From Siphlonurus alternatus (taxonomy: Eukaryota; Arthropoda; Insecta; Ephemeroptera; Siphlonuridae), in NCBI GenBank assembly GCA_949825025.1, contig OX463784.1, positions 19,400,761 to 19,464,760 on the forward strand: DNA of 64,000 nucleotides, read 5' to 3'. Shown piece by piece: positions 12,261 through 24,181 of the stretch. Made by a program: the position numbers and the translations under genes. The notes under the pieces are model-generated. The model did no database searches, was not told the origin of the DNA, and saw only the letters and a list, made by a program, of their open reading frames with translations. Positions within the stretch are counted from its first letter, which is position 1, and each line of letters starts with the position of its first letter.

Positions 12261-14740
12261 CTGCATTTATTTAATTAATATAAATTTGGAGGATGGTCAA
12301 AAAAGCAGACTTTTCCACTACCATGCAAGATCTGCACCGACGGCGGCTCCAGGCAGGCTCGTTTTTAGCATTAACATGTCATAGAGAAACTTCTTATGCA
12401 CGCATATCATCGCTATTATCACATGTCCCTATATATAATAATAGACAAGCGGCTTTTATTTTTTTCTCTCAACTGAACCCTATTTTTAGGGTACATAGAT
12501 CCGGCCAGGCTTGATTTTTTTACTGTAGATGAAGAATCTCGATTTATTAAATTTATATAATTTTTTAACATATTTTCTCATAAAGTTTCCAGCGCCCTCA
12601 AAATCGAAATGACATACCCTGTGACGTCATATTCATGTTAATTTCCTTACCTATATTAATCTTCAAATCCTATATTAATATTTTCAAACATAATTTCAAT
12701 GTGCCTTATAAAATTAAAAAAAAAAAAAAAAATGAAATTAAAGACTAGTTTAATACAGTAATCTGACAAGCTTCTAAAGTATTAATTTTACATATTTAAC
12801 ACAACTTTGTTTTTTTATCAAAACTAAATAATTTTTTAGTATTTTACCTTAAATGAATGGTTCAGGAAAATAAAACATGGAACTGTAAAATGAAATAATA
12901 TAAACGTACTTTCCTTGTTCACTGTTGATGAAACAGTGCTTTCCATTAAACACTAGTGTATAAATAATGTATTTTTTATACGACTATATTTAACGATGAA
13001 ATCCAAAATATTCTATGTGGTTTATTTGAATTAATACCATAATGTAAAATAAGAAAAAATTACACGATTTGTTCTCCAATTATTGTCCAACTTCTATAAA
13101 AACTTTTGTCTGTTTGCTTTTTTATTATTTTTTAATTATTCAATGAGCATAAAAATTGACATTATTTTAAAACAAACAAGAGTATATTATATAAATGATT
13201 TAAGTTTTATTTTATTTTAACATGAATTTGAATATCATTGCAGCATTATAATGTACATATGGACATGGGTACCTACATGGTGAACCTTCGATTACTAATT
13301 TCCGGCAGGACCATAAATTAAAATTGACTGGATGTTTAAGTGAAGAGCTGTCAACAGCAAACTTCTTGCTTTACTCCGATTTGATTTCACGATGGTCAGG
13401 ATAAACATGAATTTCTTGTCAACGCGCGGCTTGGGGAATACCCAACCATGAGACGTGGACCAAGGTTAATTGACTAGACAATAAATAGTTATTGAGAGTG
13501 TACTGTACAGGTGTTCTTATAATGTAAGTGCTGGGCTGGGCAAGCAAAATATAGAGCCAGGCGTTCCCTTATTCTCTTCGTATCACATTTAATTAGGTTT
13601 TCATCGCGTTTTAAATAATAATTCTATGCTGGGATGATAACCTAACTTTCAAATCAGCCACTTTGGCCTCCAACACGACGCCATGTTGGATCTATGATAC
13701 GTCACGAGGCTGACATTCATAAGCATATTTAGTTGGCTAGCCTATCAAAGGTGCCACTTTAGCCGCCAGCGCTACGTTGTCAGATGACATCATTATACAG
13801 ACCAGCTGCCAGTTGTTCGAGTGCGTGACTCGTTTGGCGGACTTTCCCGAAGATCAACGAAAATTGACGAGTATCGAGGTTCCTATATAGACTATCCTCC
13901 TAGTGTATAATCGTTGCGTTTTTAATGTTCTCGGTCATTGGTTCATTGTTTACGAAGAAGGATCTAACTGAACCGACATGAGCCGAATACTCCCGAACAT
14001 CTCCGAACATAAACTAAATCTTTCACAGAAATTTCAGTCAACCGTTTTTATCATTTTTTTTATTTTCTATTAAACATCTTACTGTTAGTTGTTGATTATT
14101 AATTCTGAATCGGCTTACGTAAACTATATTATTTTATGAGGTAAAATTTTAATTATAAAGCCACGTTCTTGAATATTTTTTAATTACATAATATACGTGT
14201 AAAATAATTTTATCTTTCGTATAATTTGAATTGATGTATAAAAATGTTAAAAATTACAGTTTATGTAAAATCAAAGTGATACACACATATATAAAAAAAC
14301 TAAAATTTATTTAAATTTGAACATGTTCAGTGGTTCGTTTGCTTCTGCTTTGTTTAATCTTTCTACTAGTGGATATCAAGAACTTGCTGCTTTTGATATT
14401 GCTCCAAGCAATAACATGAGGTCGTGCTACCTTTGTTCGGTATAACCACTGAACGGTGCACAGTCTAATGATAAAGAGGTAATACAAATAATATTTTATC
14501 ATATTTACTTCTCTATATTTTATTAAGTCTTAAGGGCAAGACTCTTCTTGTTGCATATTTCGATAAAAGACCTAAATGAGTAGTTAAACTAGTCATGAAA
14601 GTAAGAGGAAAATGCGATACATGACTCTGACGTCATAGCATTTTGCAGTAGGATTTTAATAATGGAAAAATTGAAAACACGTATCTCCCAGTACTGTATC
14701 CAAATATGATGAAAAAAAAAAATGCAGACTGTATATAATT
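12261..14740. other. Intergenic
   Basis: Apart from the GC-richer patch at 13620-13930 and a weak repeat G relative at about 12565-12640, nothing is recognised. Frames of 63-73 codons here have no motif. Confidence 0.5.
13620..13930. other. GC-richer unique patch, no recognised feature
   Basis: It contains ACACGACGCCATGTTGGATC, TTTAGCCGCCAGCGCTACGT and GTTCGAGTGCGTGACTCG. No long open frame and no terminal repeats were found. It could be a decayed transposon or an unrecognised regulatory region. Confidence 0.3.
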
Positions 14741-14826
14741 CACTCGTCGTGCTAGGAATTTCCTACTTGCAGCTTGTTAATCACCATGCCCTGAGTTATT
14801 CTTACTGGACTCCAAGGCGACAAGTG
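14741..14826. mobile_element. Family F short TA-flanked element, copy 3
   Basis: CACTCGTCGTGCTAGGAAT on the left, the reverse complement of CACTTGTCGCCTTGGAGTC on the right and AATCACCATGCC inside. TA follows on the right; the left flank is TT. Confidence 0.65.
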
Positions 14827-14896
14827 TACATTGTGTACTTAATACTAAAACTTATTCATTAACTTTATAATCTGAACATTTTGAAACCCTATCTTA

Positions 14897-15111
14897 AGGT
14901 GGATTCACTTGGTGATTTTTATCATGCGACGCGATGCAAATAATGCGCACTTGCTGTAACATCCATTGGCGGCCATATTTGGCGATTAAAAGAAAAAGAG
15001 CATCGTAATTAACGCGATTCCCAGCGAATTCGCCACCACATAGGATTTCACAGCTTTTACGTCAAAATCGCGTCGCATTGCCATTGTTGCCATCTGAATC
15101 CGTTACCGCCT
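14897..15111 (-). mobile_element. Family B element, copy 2
   Basis: Reverse orientation: AGGTGGATTCACTTGGTGA on the left and ...CATCTGAATCCG plus TTACCGCCT on the right. TTA lies on both sides (14894-14896 and 15112-15114), consistent with a 3-bp TWA duplication as in PIF/Harbinger-type elements. Confidence 0.85.
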
Positions 15112-15164
15112 TTATGCGGTTCGTCGTGCATGGAACCATTCAAAGTAGCCATGGTCTTGAAATT

Positions 15165-15240
15165 TGTTCTGGTATTTTCCTATGAATGAGGGAAACGCAG
15201 AAACTTCATTCAAAATAGATGTTACAATAAACGAGTGAAC
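15165..15240 (-). mobile_element. SINE body fragment, reverse orientation
   Basis: On the - strand ACATCTATTTTGAATGAAGT and TTCTGCGTTTCCCTCATTCA match the GCGTCCATC...TTTCCACGTTTCCCTCAGTC part of the SINE body. Confidence 0.45.
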
Positions 15241-15680
15241 AAGGAGCCTAGAAATTAATGTAACTTTACTCATACACACTATATCTGGGTGAAGTTTGGG
15301 TTTATATAAGCAAATTTAAAGATATGTGCCTAAATATTGCACGAATAGATCATTTCACGTTTGGCAAAAACTATAATATTCAATGTAGTAATATGTAGTA
15401 ATACTTCTAAAAAGTGTAATATGAACAATAATAATAAATTAATATTTTTATTTCAAAATTATAATATTGATTTAAAAATTCATTCATTTTGTACCTAAAT
15501 ACAGAATTATTATTGTTAAAACAAAAATAAGATTTATTCAAATATTAATTTACTTAAATTTATTAAATATTAACGAAAACTTAAAGTAATCACTAGGCAT
15601 GTAAGGATTATTATAAGTAAGATAAATTCTAACTTAAATCCGAGTACTGTATAGGATCACATCAAACCACCGAGGAGAGG

Positions 15681-15893
15681 TAAATATATATTGATATTTC
15701 AACTGGAAGTTTAAAGTTTGGGACTGTTTGTTCTGTGTAATTCAGTTTCGAGTCTTTGCATAGAGGCCTGCAGGTGCATGTTGTAAATGTTGAAACATAT
15801 TCGAAATTACAACGCTAAAATTCAAGTAGATAAATAAAAAAAACCCATACACTTCCGGCTACTTTCGGAAGGAACATTATATCAATTTGACTA
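15681..15893. mobile_element. Family E element, degenerate copy 4
   Basis: The right arm is clear (ATACACTTCCGGCTACTTTC...AATTTGACTA with TA following). The left arm is only loosely recognisable (TTGATATTTCAACTGGAAG). Confidence 0.55.
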
Positions 15894-16538
15894 TAGTATA
15901 TTTTGCAGTGTGTTAATAAAAAGCCAATGTGACTTCTCCGGGATTTGAACACACGGCCATGTATTTACAAATCCAGACTGCACCAATTTTTGTTTAATCG
16001 ATGTGTGATCATACCGATAATACTCTTGATTTTCATTTATTAAAAATGATTCAGTTATACCTTCCTTTATATTTTGGTCTTGGACGAAGTTGAATCTTCT
16101 TTTTTTTTTCTCTCTATGTGTTCAAAACATATGCGAGTAGAAATTATCATCCCTAAAGCTATATAAAAACAAACAAATCTAAATTTGCTTTTGAGAGCAA
16201 AGCGAGAGAGAATATGAGAATATATATATTATATACGAAGGAGAATATTATTTGAAGTTCATCAGCATATATATCATCAAGCACAAAGAAAATAAAGTGA
16301 TTTTAACGTTATATTTTCACCATAGAAATAAATTTAGAGATAAATATTTTACACAGGATATTATTCAAATATAAATTTTAATATAATTTTAAGGAATATT
16401 TTAAAACCATACTTTCCTATTTATTAAAATACTCTTATTAATCCAATTTCAAGCTATACATCACTTGGTAACGTAAAAATCAATGAATATTGTATATTTT
16501 AAAATTTAAAATCTATAATCAGAGAAAATGGGATACAA
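15894..16538. other. Intergenic, AT-rich
   Basis: No recognised feature. A possible degenerate family E start (CTATAATCAGAG) lies next to family A copy 3. Confidence 0.5.
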
Positions 16539-16848
16539 TGGACATGACATTTTTTTATTGCAGAAATGGATAGAGGGTGCAAAGTTATGCCACTCTGAAT
16601 TTTTTCAGATTTTTTAGAGACCGGGAACTATTTTTAAAAAATTATTGAAAGTCAATTTTATGACGTCACGAGGAGTCTGTCCTTAAGAAAAGGATAGGCG
16701 CTAAACGCCCGTGACGTCATAAAACTGACTTTCAATAATTTTTTAAAAATAGTTCCCGCTCTCTAAAAAATCTGAAAAAATTCAGAGTAGCATAATTTGG
16801 TACCCTCTATCCATTTCTGCAATAAAAAAATTTCATGCAAATTGTCCA
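16539..16848 (+). mobile_element. Family A palindromic element, copy 3 (subfamily A2)
   Basis: The internal arms match A1, but the ends are different: TGGACATGACA on the left and the reverse complement of TGGACAATTTGCATGA on the right. Both arms carry TATGACGTCAC. The core is GTCCTTAAGAAAAGGATAGG. Flanks are CAA and TTC. Confidence 0.9.
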
Positions 16849-17017
16849 TTCAACAAACTGAAGATACTACCGAAAGTAACCGGAAATGAGAAATTTCTGA
16901 ACTTTCTAGTAAAATTTTGAATCTAAAACTTTGCAGAAATATTTAAGTAAGGAATTTCAACCTCTCAGCAAAGTCTTCGAGCTTCAGTTCAACTACAAAA
17001 CTCAGAGGGTCGGCTGG

Positions 17018-17090
17018 TCAGGGCTGCGCTAGGCCGCAATTGAGGCCCGGGCCCCAACTATGGCGTGTCCGGCCCACGGGTCTTTGCAAA
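17018..17090. repeat. GC-rich patch resembling a hAT terminus
   Basis: CAGGGCTGCGCTAGGCCGCA then GAGGCCCGGGCCCCAACTAT stand out in an AT-rich background and begin CAGGG as many hAT ends do. No partner end or duplication was found. Confidence 0.3.
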
Positions 17091-17129
17091 ATAAAAATAT
17101 AAATACTATGCTGTGTTATTCTTATGAAG

Positions 17130-17440
17130 CATAGTGATTAACACAAAATCTTCTGCTCGTTGTTAGTAAACAAAGTATTGTTGTGTAATGTCTGTCGCGT
17201 GAAAGGAAAAACATGGGACGGTTGTTGATTTACATGTTAACTTATGGAAAATGGCCGTTAATTATGAAGTTGAAACGGTTAACTAGCGCCAACAATGCCA
17301 TTACGTTCTCTGCTCTGGTGGCAAAATTAGGCACTACATTGTCCCATGGTTAACAATGAAATAGGCTTCATGCGACAGACATTATAAGCAATGGTTTGTT
17401 ACAACCATTGCGAGTAGAAGACTTTAGATTAAAGAGACCA
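17130..17440. repeat. Long imperfect palindrome of unknown class
   Basis: CTTCTGCTCGTTGTTAGTAA and TAATGTCTGTCGCGTGAA on the left are mirrored by TTCATGCGACAGACATTATA and GCGAGTAGAAGAC on the right, through CCCATG/CATGGG near 17213 and 17343. A family F-like end (GGTGACGCGTG followed by TA) lies just outside at 17463-17475, so it may be a longer relative of family F. Confidence 0.6.
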
Positions 17441-17475
17441 CAAAAGAAAATTTTCTGAGGTGACGCGTGTACATC

Positions 17476-18290
17476 ATCTTCAGTATAATAATGTTGTTAA
17501 ATATAAATCAGTTGCTGAACAAGTTGCCTAGCCTCAAGGCGAACCATCATTACAATTTACTTTTATTCGTTTATTGCAAATTATTTTTATTTTATAAATT
17601 TGAATTATAAATTTTATTTTATCATGTTATAGCTAAAATGTTTATAAACTGTAGTTAATGTACATTTTTTTATGACCTCTATACATACGTGATAGTTTTC
17701 CTTATCATTTTATTTTAATTTTTTACGATATCTAATTTATGTAAAATATTAAGCTTTATAATATATTATTGTAAACAACAGTTATATATTGAAAAACTAT
17801 AAACGGAATAAATTAAAGAAGCTTATAAATAATACTTTTTGTGTTATAAACAGAATAATATTTAATATTATTTCTTCTTCATATTTTAAGTAGGCCTTTA
17901 GTGTAAATACAATTTGAAGGTATAAATTCTGTTTAAATACATAATAATGTATTAAATTTAGTTAATAGTCTCTCAAAATATTTATCTGAGCAGCTTTTAA
18001 ATTTTTTTCTATAAAAAAAACAAAACAAATTGTTTACAAAGCTTGTTTTGAGTGGGTCGCTCTGATATAAAACAAACTAATGCTTATTTAAGACAATAAG
18101 ATGGAAGTAGCATGTTTTTTAGTTGCTAATTAATACAAAACAATGATAAAAATTGTTAAAGACTTCAAAAAAATCGTCGAGATAGTTCCTTTATAATCTT
18201 TGCTATAATTAAAGAAAAACATAATTTATCTTAGAAAATTTATGTCGGAAAAATTTATAAGTTACTAAAAAATAAATTTGCTATGCCATT
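17476..18290. other. Intergenic, AT-rich
   Basis: Nothing recognised except the short GTTGCTGAACAAGTTGCCTA match to the dispersed repeat at 3134. Confidence 0.55.
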
Positions 18291-18294
18291 TTAA

Positions 18295-18707
18295 GGGCAT
18301 TGGGTGTAGCACCGGTAGTTGGCAACACTGGCGTATCTTCACCATGTTAATTTTTTATCCTTGCTCCTCGGAGTAATTTTTATACTAGAGCTAAGCTGAT
18401 TGCTGTAGTATCAAGATAATTAGTAGCCCAAGTGCACAATTAGGCTAAATAAAGCCTGATTTAAAGAAAAATATATTTTTTAGATTTTAAAAAAATGCAT
18501 GTAAATTTAAAAAATTACTAAAAATACTTTTCTTTAAATCAGGTTTTACTAAGTCAAATTGTGCACTTGGGCTACTAATTACCTTGATACTACTGCAATC
18601 AGCTTATATAGCTCCAGCATAAAAATTACTCCGAGGAGCAAGGATAAAAAATTAACATGGTGAAGATACGTCAGTGTTGCCAACTACCGGTGCTACACCC
18701 AATGCCC
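18295..18707. mobile_element. Family D long palindrome with TTAA duplication
   Basis: Ends GGGCATTGGGTGTAGCACC are mirrored exactly, and TTAA lies at 18291-18294 and 18708-18711. The arms extend about 190 bp with only a few mismatches (GTAGTTGGCAACACTG, TTGCTCCTCGGAGTAA, AGCCCAAGTGCACAATT), leaving a short AT-rich loop. The transcript would be a near-perfect hairpin. Confidence 0.92.
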
Positions 18708-18970
18708 TTAATGTTACAAAATAAACTAAATACACAAAAAAAAAATGTCAACAAAAGCTAGTTGAAATAAATTTCATTGATGCCTTCCTTTATCTTTTAA
18801 GAATGAAATTCTCTATTATAGCTGGTGCAACGTTTCAGATGTTAAAAAAGATGGGCTCACGTCTTTTTGTGGATGAAATATTAAAAATTACGTCTTCATT
18901 ACATCTTTACTATATATAAAGCGAGGTTAAAATTGTATCTGTTTTTACTTTTTAGGTAAAAATACACAAA

Positions 18971-19286
18971 TGGAGTATCGACCTCAATTTTTTTTTATTG
19001 CAGAAATGGATAGAGGGTGCAAAGTTATGCTACCCTGATTTTTTCCAGATTTTTAGAGACTGGGAACTATTTTTTAAAAGTTATTGAAAGTCCTTTTTGT
19101 GACGTCACGAGAAGGCAAGTCATATCTTTTTCTTAAGGAGCGGCGTCTCGTGACGTCACGAAAAGGACTTTTAATAATTTTTTAAAAATAGTTCCCGGTT
19201 TGTAAAAAATCTGAAAAAAATCAGGGTAGCATAACTTTGCACTCTCTATCCATTTCTACAATAAAAAAATTGAGGTCGATACTCCA
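18971..19286 (-). mobile_element. Family A palindromic element, copy 4 (A1)
   Basis: Ends are TGGAGTATCGACCTCAATT and its near-exact reverse complement, with flanks AAA and TTC. The arms and core match copy 2. This is one of the best-preserved pairs of ends. Confidence 0.92.
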
Positions 19287-20599
19287 TTCAAGGAGTAAAT
19301 TTGAAATTATTAAGGGTGCCAATTTTTAACTAGCTTAATTAGGACATTAAATTAACGTAAATAAAATTAACTAAAACAAAGTGAAGACATGCACCTATCC
19401 AAGGTATATATTTTTTTTCAAATGGTAACAAATTCAGATAAAATACAATATAAAAAAATAACAATTAAATTATACATTTGAATAATATAAAAAAATATAT
19501 ATTCTACCTTTTCAATGCAATTTCATAATCAATAATAATTCAATATCGCTGATTGCCCTTGTTTTAAATAGACTATACGACTAAACTAATAACAAAAGGG
19601 AGTGTATGTAACAAAAAATATATACCATAACATCAATTGTAATAATATTCAATTAAAAAACATATCACAAAAAAATATATATATATTTTTTTTATTACTT
19701 TTTTTTTATATTTCCAGTATAAAAATTGAAAACTATACAAAGGAATGGAGTGAAGAGTTTATTACAAATTCATATCACGTTTTGTGTAATATGAAGCGAG
19801 GGTACATTATTACAGAACCTTGTTCTCTCTCTTTTACTAAAAGACCTGTCTCATAGGACAGTAGTAGTGGTTTTGTTCACCTAAACCTCGGGTTGCACAA
19901 TCCTTTGTCCTGCCTGCTGTTTCCAACCTATGTCCACTTGCTTCAGGCAAATGACCGACATACAAAGATATTAATTTAACCTGTTTCTATTTTCTCTATA
20001 TAAAATATAATATTTTGTTTGTGTGTTTTAAAACAATTTATTTATTAAAAAAATTACTGAAACAAACCACTTTGTAATTTATATAAAAATAAAAATTGTT
20101 ATGCTTTTGTTATAAACCAAACAATAAATGAACTGTGTTAATTTAGTTGTCATTGTTTTTTTAACAATAAAATAGTTTATTTTTAATAATTCTCTGCATG
20201 TTATATAATATATATACTCATATTTTTAATTAATATAATTATTATATTGTCTACTGTTATATTTTTGTATTTGTTATTATACTGCGAATAATAAATATAT
20301 TATGCCATGATACAATTAATAGATACATTATTTTATATTATATACATATATTTATGTTATATAATTAATAGTTAATAATAATATATTTTATTAATTAATT
20401 AACTGCAAATAATTTTTTACAATATTTAAATTAAAACATCAAAATAAATATAATATGAAATCAGAACATTTCAAATTATATTTACATCATAAATGTAATT
20501 AAAATAAAGTTAATTTCTTAATGGGTTTCTACGTAAAAGTTAAACACATTTGCACTAGTTGAAATTTAGCATTATGAAAATAACGATGAAAAATAGCAT
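19287..20599. other. Intergenic, AT-rich
   Basis: An 84-codon open frame at 19602-19856 is low-complexity and not gene-like. Nothing else is recognised. Confidence 0.5.
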
Positions 20600-20720
20600 A
20601 ATTTATTAAGAAATCAGAAATGGAGGTGATTTGAAAAATGTGACATCTATAATTTCCGAATAAGCGATTGAATTTTACAACATTCTCGAAATTTTAAAAT
20701 TAATTTCATTCAATAATTGA
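20600..20720 (+). repeat. Dispersed repeat pair (mate at 28250-28362)
   Basis: TTCCGAATAAGCGATTGAAT and CATTCTCGAAATTTTAAAAT resemble CCCCGTAAGCGAATAAATTT and TATTCTCAAAATTTTAGAAT at the mate. Low identity, same orientation. Confidence 0.4.
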
Positions 20721-20826
20721 AAAGAATTATTATTCCTTCAGTTTTTCAAGTTCTTGCGCCATCTGTATGTATTCCTTAATCTGTTCATTGTTTTTAGTTT
20801 CACTCTCTCCTTCATAAAAAACTGAT

Positions 20827-21149
20827 TGGTATCAGTGTTATGAGCATCCGATTTGTAATCGAATGGTTGTGAGTTCGACTCTTAGGAGCTGCGAATTTTT
20901 TTTACAAAGCAGTTACTATAGACAGCCACTAGTGCATCTGGGAAGGTGATTGATGGCAACCTTTGCTGACCATCCTGATTGAGGTTTCTATGGCTCCCTC
21001 AGTCACAACCAGGCAAATGCTGGCCATGGTCATCCCGGTTTGGAAGAGACCCACAAAATTCTACCACACTTAGGGTCGGTTCCACGAATAGCCGGGCAGT
21101 TGTCGTTTGCCACAACATGCAGTGTAAGAAAAAAAAAATAAAAAAAAAA

Positions 21150-21200
<51 letters not shown>

Positions 21201-21205
21201 AAAAA

Positions 21206-21240
<35 letters not shown>

Positions 21241-21243
21241 ATA
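20827..21243 (+). mobile_element. SINE with tRNA-derived head and (AAAT)n tail
   Basis: The head has an A-box-like GGTATCAGTGTTATGAGC, an anticodon-arm-like CCGATTTGTAATCGAATGG (suggesting tRNA-Thr UGU) and a B-box-like GTTGTGAGTTCGACTC. The body has GACCATCCTGATTGAGGTTT, CTATGGCTCCCTCAGTCACA and CAGGCAAATGCTGGCCATGG. It ends in an A-rich, then AAAT-repeat tail from 21129. The head is too diverged to be a working tRNA gene. Confidence 0.82.
21129..21243 (+). repeat. (AAAT)n tail of the tRNA-headed SINE
   Basis: AAAT units with a few A insertions. They form the 3' tail of the SINE at 20827. Confidence 0.95.
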
Positions 21244-21927
21244 GTGATTCATTGATTTAAATAAACTATACTTTTATATCTCCCTCCCCCTTCCCCTCTT
21301 ATTTCTGCCCTTTACTTTCATTTAAAATGTAACTGACAACCCTTAAAATGTAGAAGAGCAAAGTTACCATGTTTGTAGTAGTTTTGTTAACACACACGCA
21401 CACAAGCCAAGATAGTTATCTTTGCAAAGACTTTTAACGCAAACTTAAGTTAACTAGATCTAGATTCTGCTTGAAAGCTTTTTCACTTCTACCAACTAAA
21501 TTATCTATACTGTTGATGTATAGGTAAACCCAACATACATATTAAAAAAACAGAACTTCAAAGTGAAAACTTATTTATTGAAAAACAGATTTTTATCTTT
21601 TTTATAAAAAAAAATAAGTTTTCAAAACACGTATCAATATGATTAAAACTTTTCCAAGCTATTTGAATAAATTTCAATAAAATATATATTACTTCCTTGG
21701 GCTATAAGCACATTTTACCAAATAGTTTGGCTTATATGTAAAATAGTAAAAACTATTAATGATATAATACTTATACTGAGGCTGTCAGATGCAATCATTT
21801 TTCTTGTCAGTCTTTTAAATATGAGTAATTTCATTGGTAAGCTTTTGACTTGCTCATTTGGTTGCTATAATGTTTCTACTTGCGGATATTCATATGCTGG
21901 CAGATAACTAAATTTTTAATTCATGTA

Positions 21928-22054
21928 CACTCGTCGCCATGGAAAATTTTCGTTTGTGATTCGTTATTATTGTGAGTATATCACAGAACATGGTGATTAA
22001 TGTGATTATTGTGATTAACATGGCTGCAAATGGAATTTTTTAAGGTGACGAGTG
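21928..22054. mobile_element. Family F short TA-flanked element, copy 1
   Basis: Ends CACTCGTCGCCATGGAAAA and the reverse complement of CACTCGTCACCTTAAAAAA, with TA on both sides (21926-21927 and 22055-22056). The centre repeats GTGATTAA motifs. Confidence 0.8.
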
Positions 22055-22472
22055 TACATGAAGTCAAAATCTAGTTATCTGCCCAGATTTCGCTCCAAAA
22101 TACACTACACAGAGTACACAGCGTTTTTTTTTTTTTTTTTTTTTAATAGTTAATACTATTTTAATCCCAAAACAAACGTTAAAAGTTAGTGCCAATACGT
22201 GATTCAAACTTGTAAACACTAAACAGGAGTAGTTACATAATATGTAAGGAAATGACAATTTCTGCTCCATGTAGGATTTTACGTGTGCCTAATCTTTTCT
22301 TGTATGAATAGAGATCACAGCTCATCATTATATGTTATTTAAAAAAAATAATATAATTATATTGAGGAACTCTATTTTGTGATAAAATAATTAATTTTAT
22401 TTATTTATTCGAGATCTCAGAGCTTACTCTTTATTTTAAGTTATTGTTCACAATCTTCATTTTCAATATTAA

Positions 22473-22789
22473 TAGAGTATCGTCCTCAATTTTTTTTATT
22501 GCAGAAATGGATAGAGGGTGCAAAGTTATGCTACCCTGATTTTTTTCAGATTTTTTAGAGCCCGTGAACTATTTTTAAAAAATTATTGAAAGTACTTTTT
22601 GTGACGTCACGCGGCGGCAAGTCCTATCTTTTTATTAAGGAGCGGCGTCTCATGACGTCACAAAAATAACTTTCAATAATTTTTTAAAAATAGTTCCCGG
22701 GCTCTAAAAAATCTGAAAAAAATCAGGGTAGCATAACTTTGCACCCTCTATTCATTTCTGCAATAAAAAAAATTGAGGTCAATACTCCA
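22473..22789 (-). mobile_element. Family A palindromic element, copy 5 (A1)
   Basis: Ends are TAGAGTATCGTCCTCAA and the reverse complement of TGGAGTATTGACCTCAA, with flanks TAA and TTT. Arms, CRE-like TGACGTCA and core are intact. Confidence 0.9.
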
Positions 22790-23045
22790 TTTGCAGTGAG
22801 CTTTAAACTTATCACAATGAAGTGAAAAAGGTTTAACAAATTTCTAACATATCTATTTATATTCAAAGTAATAGCAAAGAGCGTTCCATTTAACTTAAGA
22901 AAATCATCCCTTCCATTTTCAAAAACCAATTTCAGAACGCACCCTCAATAATTTTATAAAATTTCTGTTAAAAAAATTGCCTTTTAACATAATAATAATA
23001 TTTTTATTATATTGATATTATTAAAAGCCATATTGTGAGGTACTA

Positions 23046-23141
23046 CACTCGTCGCCTTTTGTAAAATTTCCCTTTTCAGCTTTATTAATCACAATGGTGA
23101 TTAACAAGATTAAAAAGAGAAATTTTCCAAGGCAACGAGTG
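23046..23141. mobile_element. Family F short TA-flanked element, copy 2
   Basis: Only 96 bp. Ends CACTCGTCGCCTTTTGTAAA and the reverse complement of CACTCGTTGCCTTGGAAAA, with TA flanks on both sides. The centre CAATGGTGATTAACAAG is nearly palindromic. Confidence 0.82.
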
Positions 23142-23970
23142 TACATTTGCAGTGACTATAATATTAATATATTATAAAGTGCAGCATCAATGCTTAAAAT
23201 CCAGTCATGAATTGACTGCATGTGCATTTGCACAATTGCATCCTTTGTTCCAAAATTTAATTTTAAAACATTAACATACAAGTGCTTGTTTTTTAATTTA
23301 ATTTGTATCTCATTATCAATTCACTTCACTATCAGTATAAAGGTTGTAAATTCACATTATTAATTCCATCACAAGTACGAAGTGCCAACGTACTGTAAAT
23401 TCTCTCATATAATTAACATTGTTAATTATAATTTATTAAGGAACAAAGAGAACATTATTAGAATGGAATGAATTGAAGATACAAAATTTAACAAGCACTT
23501 TCTTACTTCAAAAGTAAAATTTAAACTCCCTATTTATAGCTCTTATTATGGATTCGAGAGTAATATATTAAACCAGTGAACAAATTTGTACTGTGATAGG
23601 TTAATATTCAGATAATTTGATTTGGATTGATTTTAAAATGTCCTCTTTTTATCTTCCACTAAGTAATGTGATTGTCAACTTTTGGGATTTCTGTTTAAAT
23701 GCATAAGAAATTATTTGTGAAACAAAATTTAATATTATTAATCTCTAAGAGAGAGAAAAAATTTTGTTCTTAAAATTTTTTATGTCTTTTATGATTTGTT
23801 TTTTAATACGTGTCTATTATATAATTATATAACATCAATCTTAGCATATGAAATAAAAATTTGAGCTAGAATTAAAAAAAAAAAAAACATCATATTTATT
23901 ACAGTCAGCAATTGATGAGATGAGTTGTTGAGTGGGCGGGTAATATCAAAAGTCGGGAGAAACCATGCAA

Positions 23971-24178
23971 AGGTAAATTCACATGGTGATTTTTATCATG
24001 TGACACGACGCGAATAATGCGCACTTGCTGTAACATCCATTGGCGGCCATATTTGGCAATTAAAAGAAAAAGGCCATCGTAATTAACGCGATTCGGGGCG
24101 AATTCGCCGCCGCATAGTATTTCACAGCTTTTACGTCAAAATCGTGTCGCATCGTCGTTGTCGCCATGTGAATCTGCA
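23971..24178 (-). mobile_element. Family B element, copy 3 (head-to-head with copy 4)
   Basis: Reverse orientation, with landmarks ATTGGCGGCCATATTTGGC and AAAATCGTGTCGCATCG. Its right end CTGCAT abuts copy 4 across a single TTA (24179-24181). Confidence 0.85.
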
Positions 24179-24181
24179 TTA

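Noticed and set aside
16500..16930. Family E element split by family A copy 3
   Set aside because: The motifs ATACTACCGAAAGTAACCGG and CTATAATCAGAG are suggestive, but no right arm was found.
18295..18707. Firm assignment of TTAA-flanked families C, D and K to piggyBac
   Set aside because: TTAA duplication also fits Kolobok, and the ends do not start with the CCC typical of many piggyBac elements. There is no transposase to decide.
20827..20895. tRNA gene
   Set aside because: It has A- and B-box-like elements, but the acceptor and anticodon stems do not close and it is joined to a SINE body.
21070..21252. Phe/Ile/Tyr/Leu-repeat open frame on the - strand
   Set aside because: It is the translation of the AAAT tail of the SINE.
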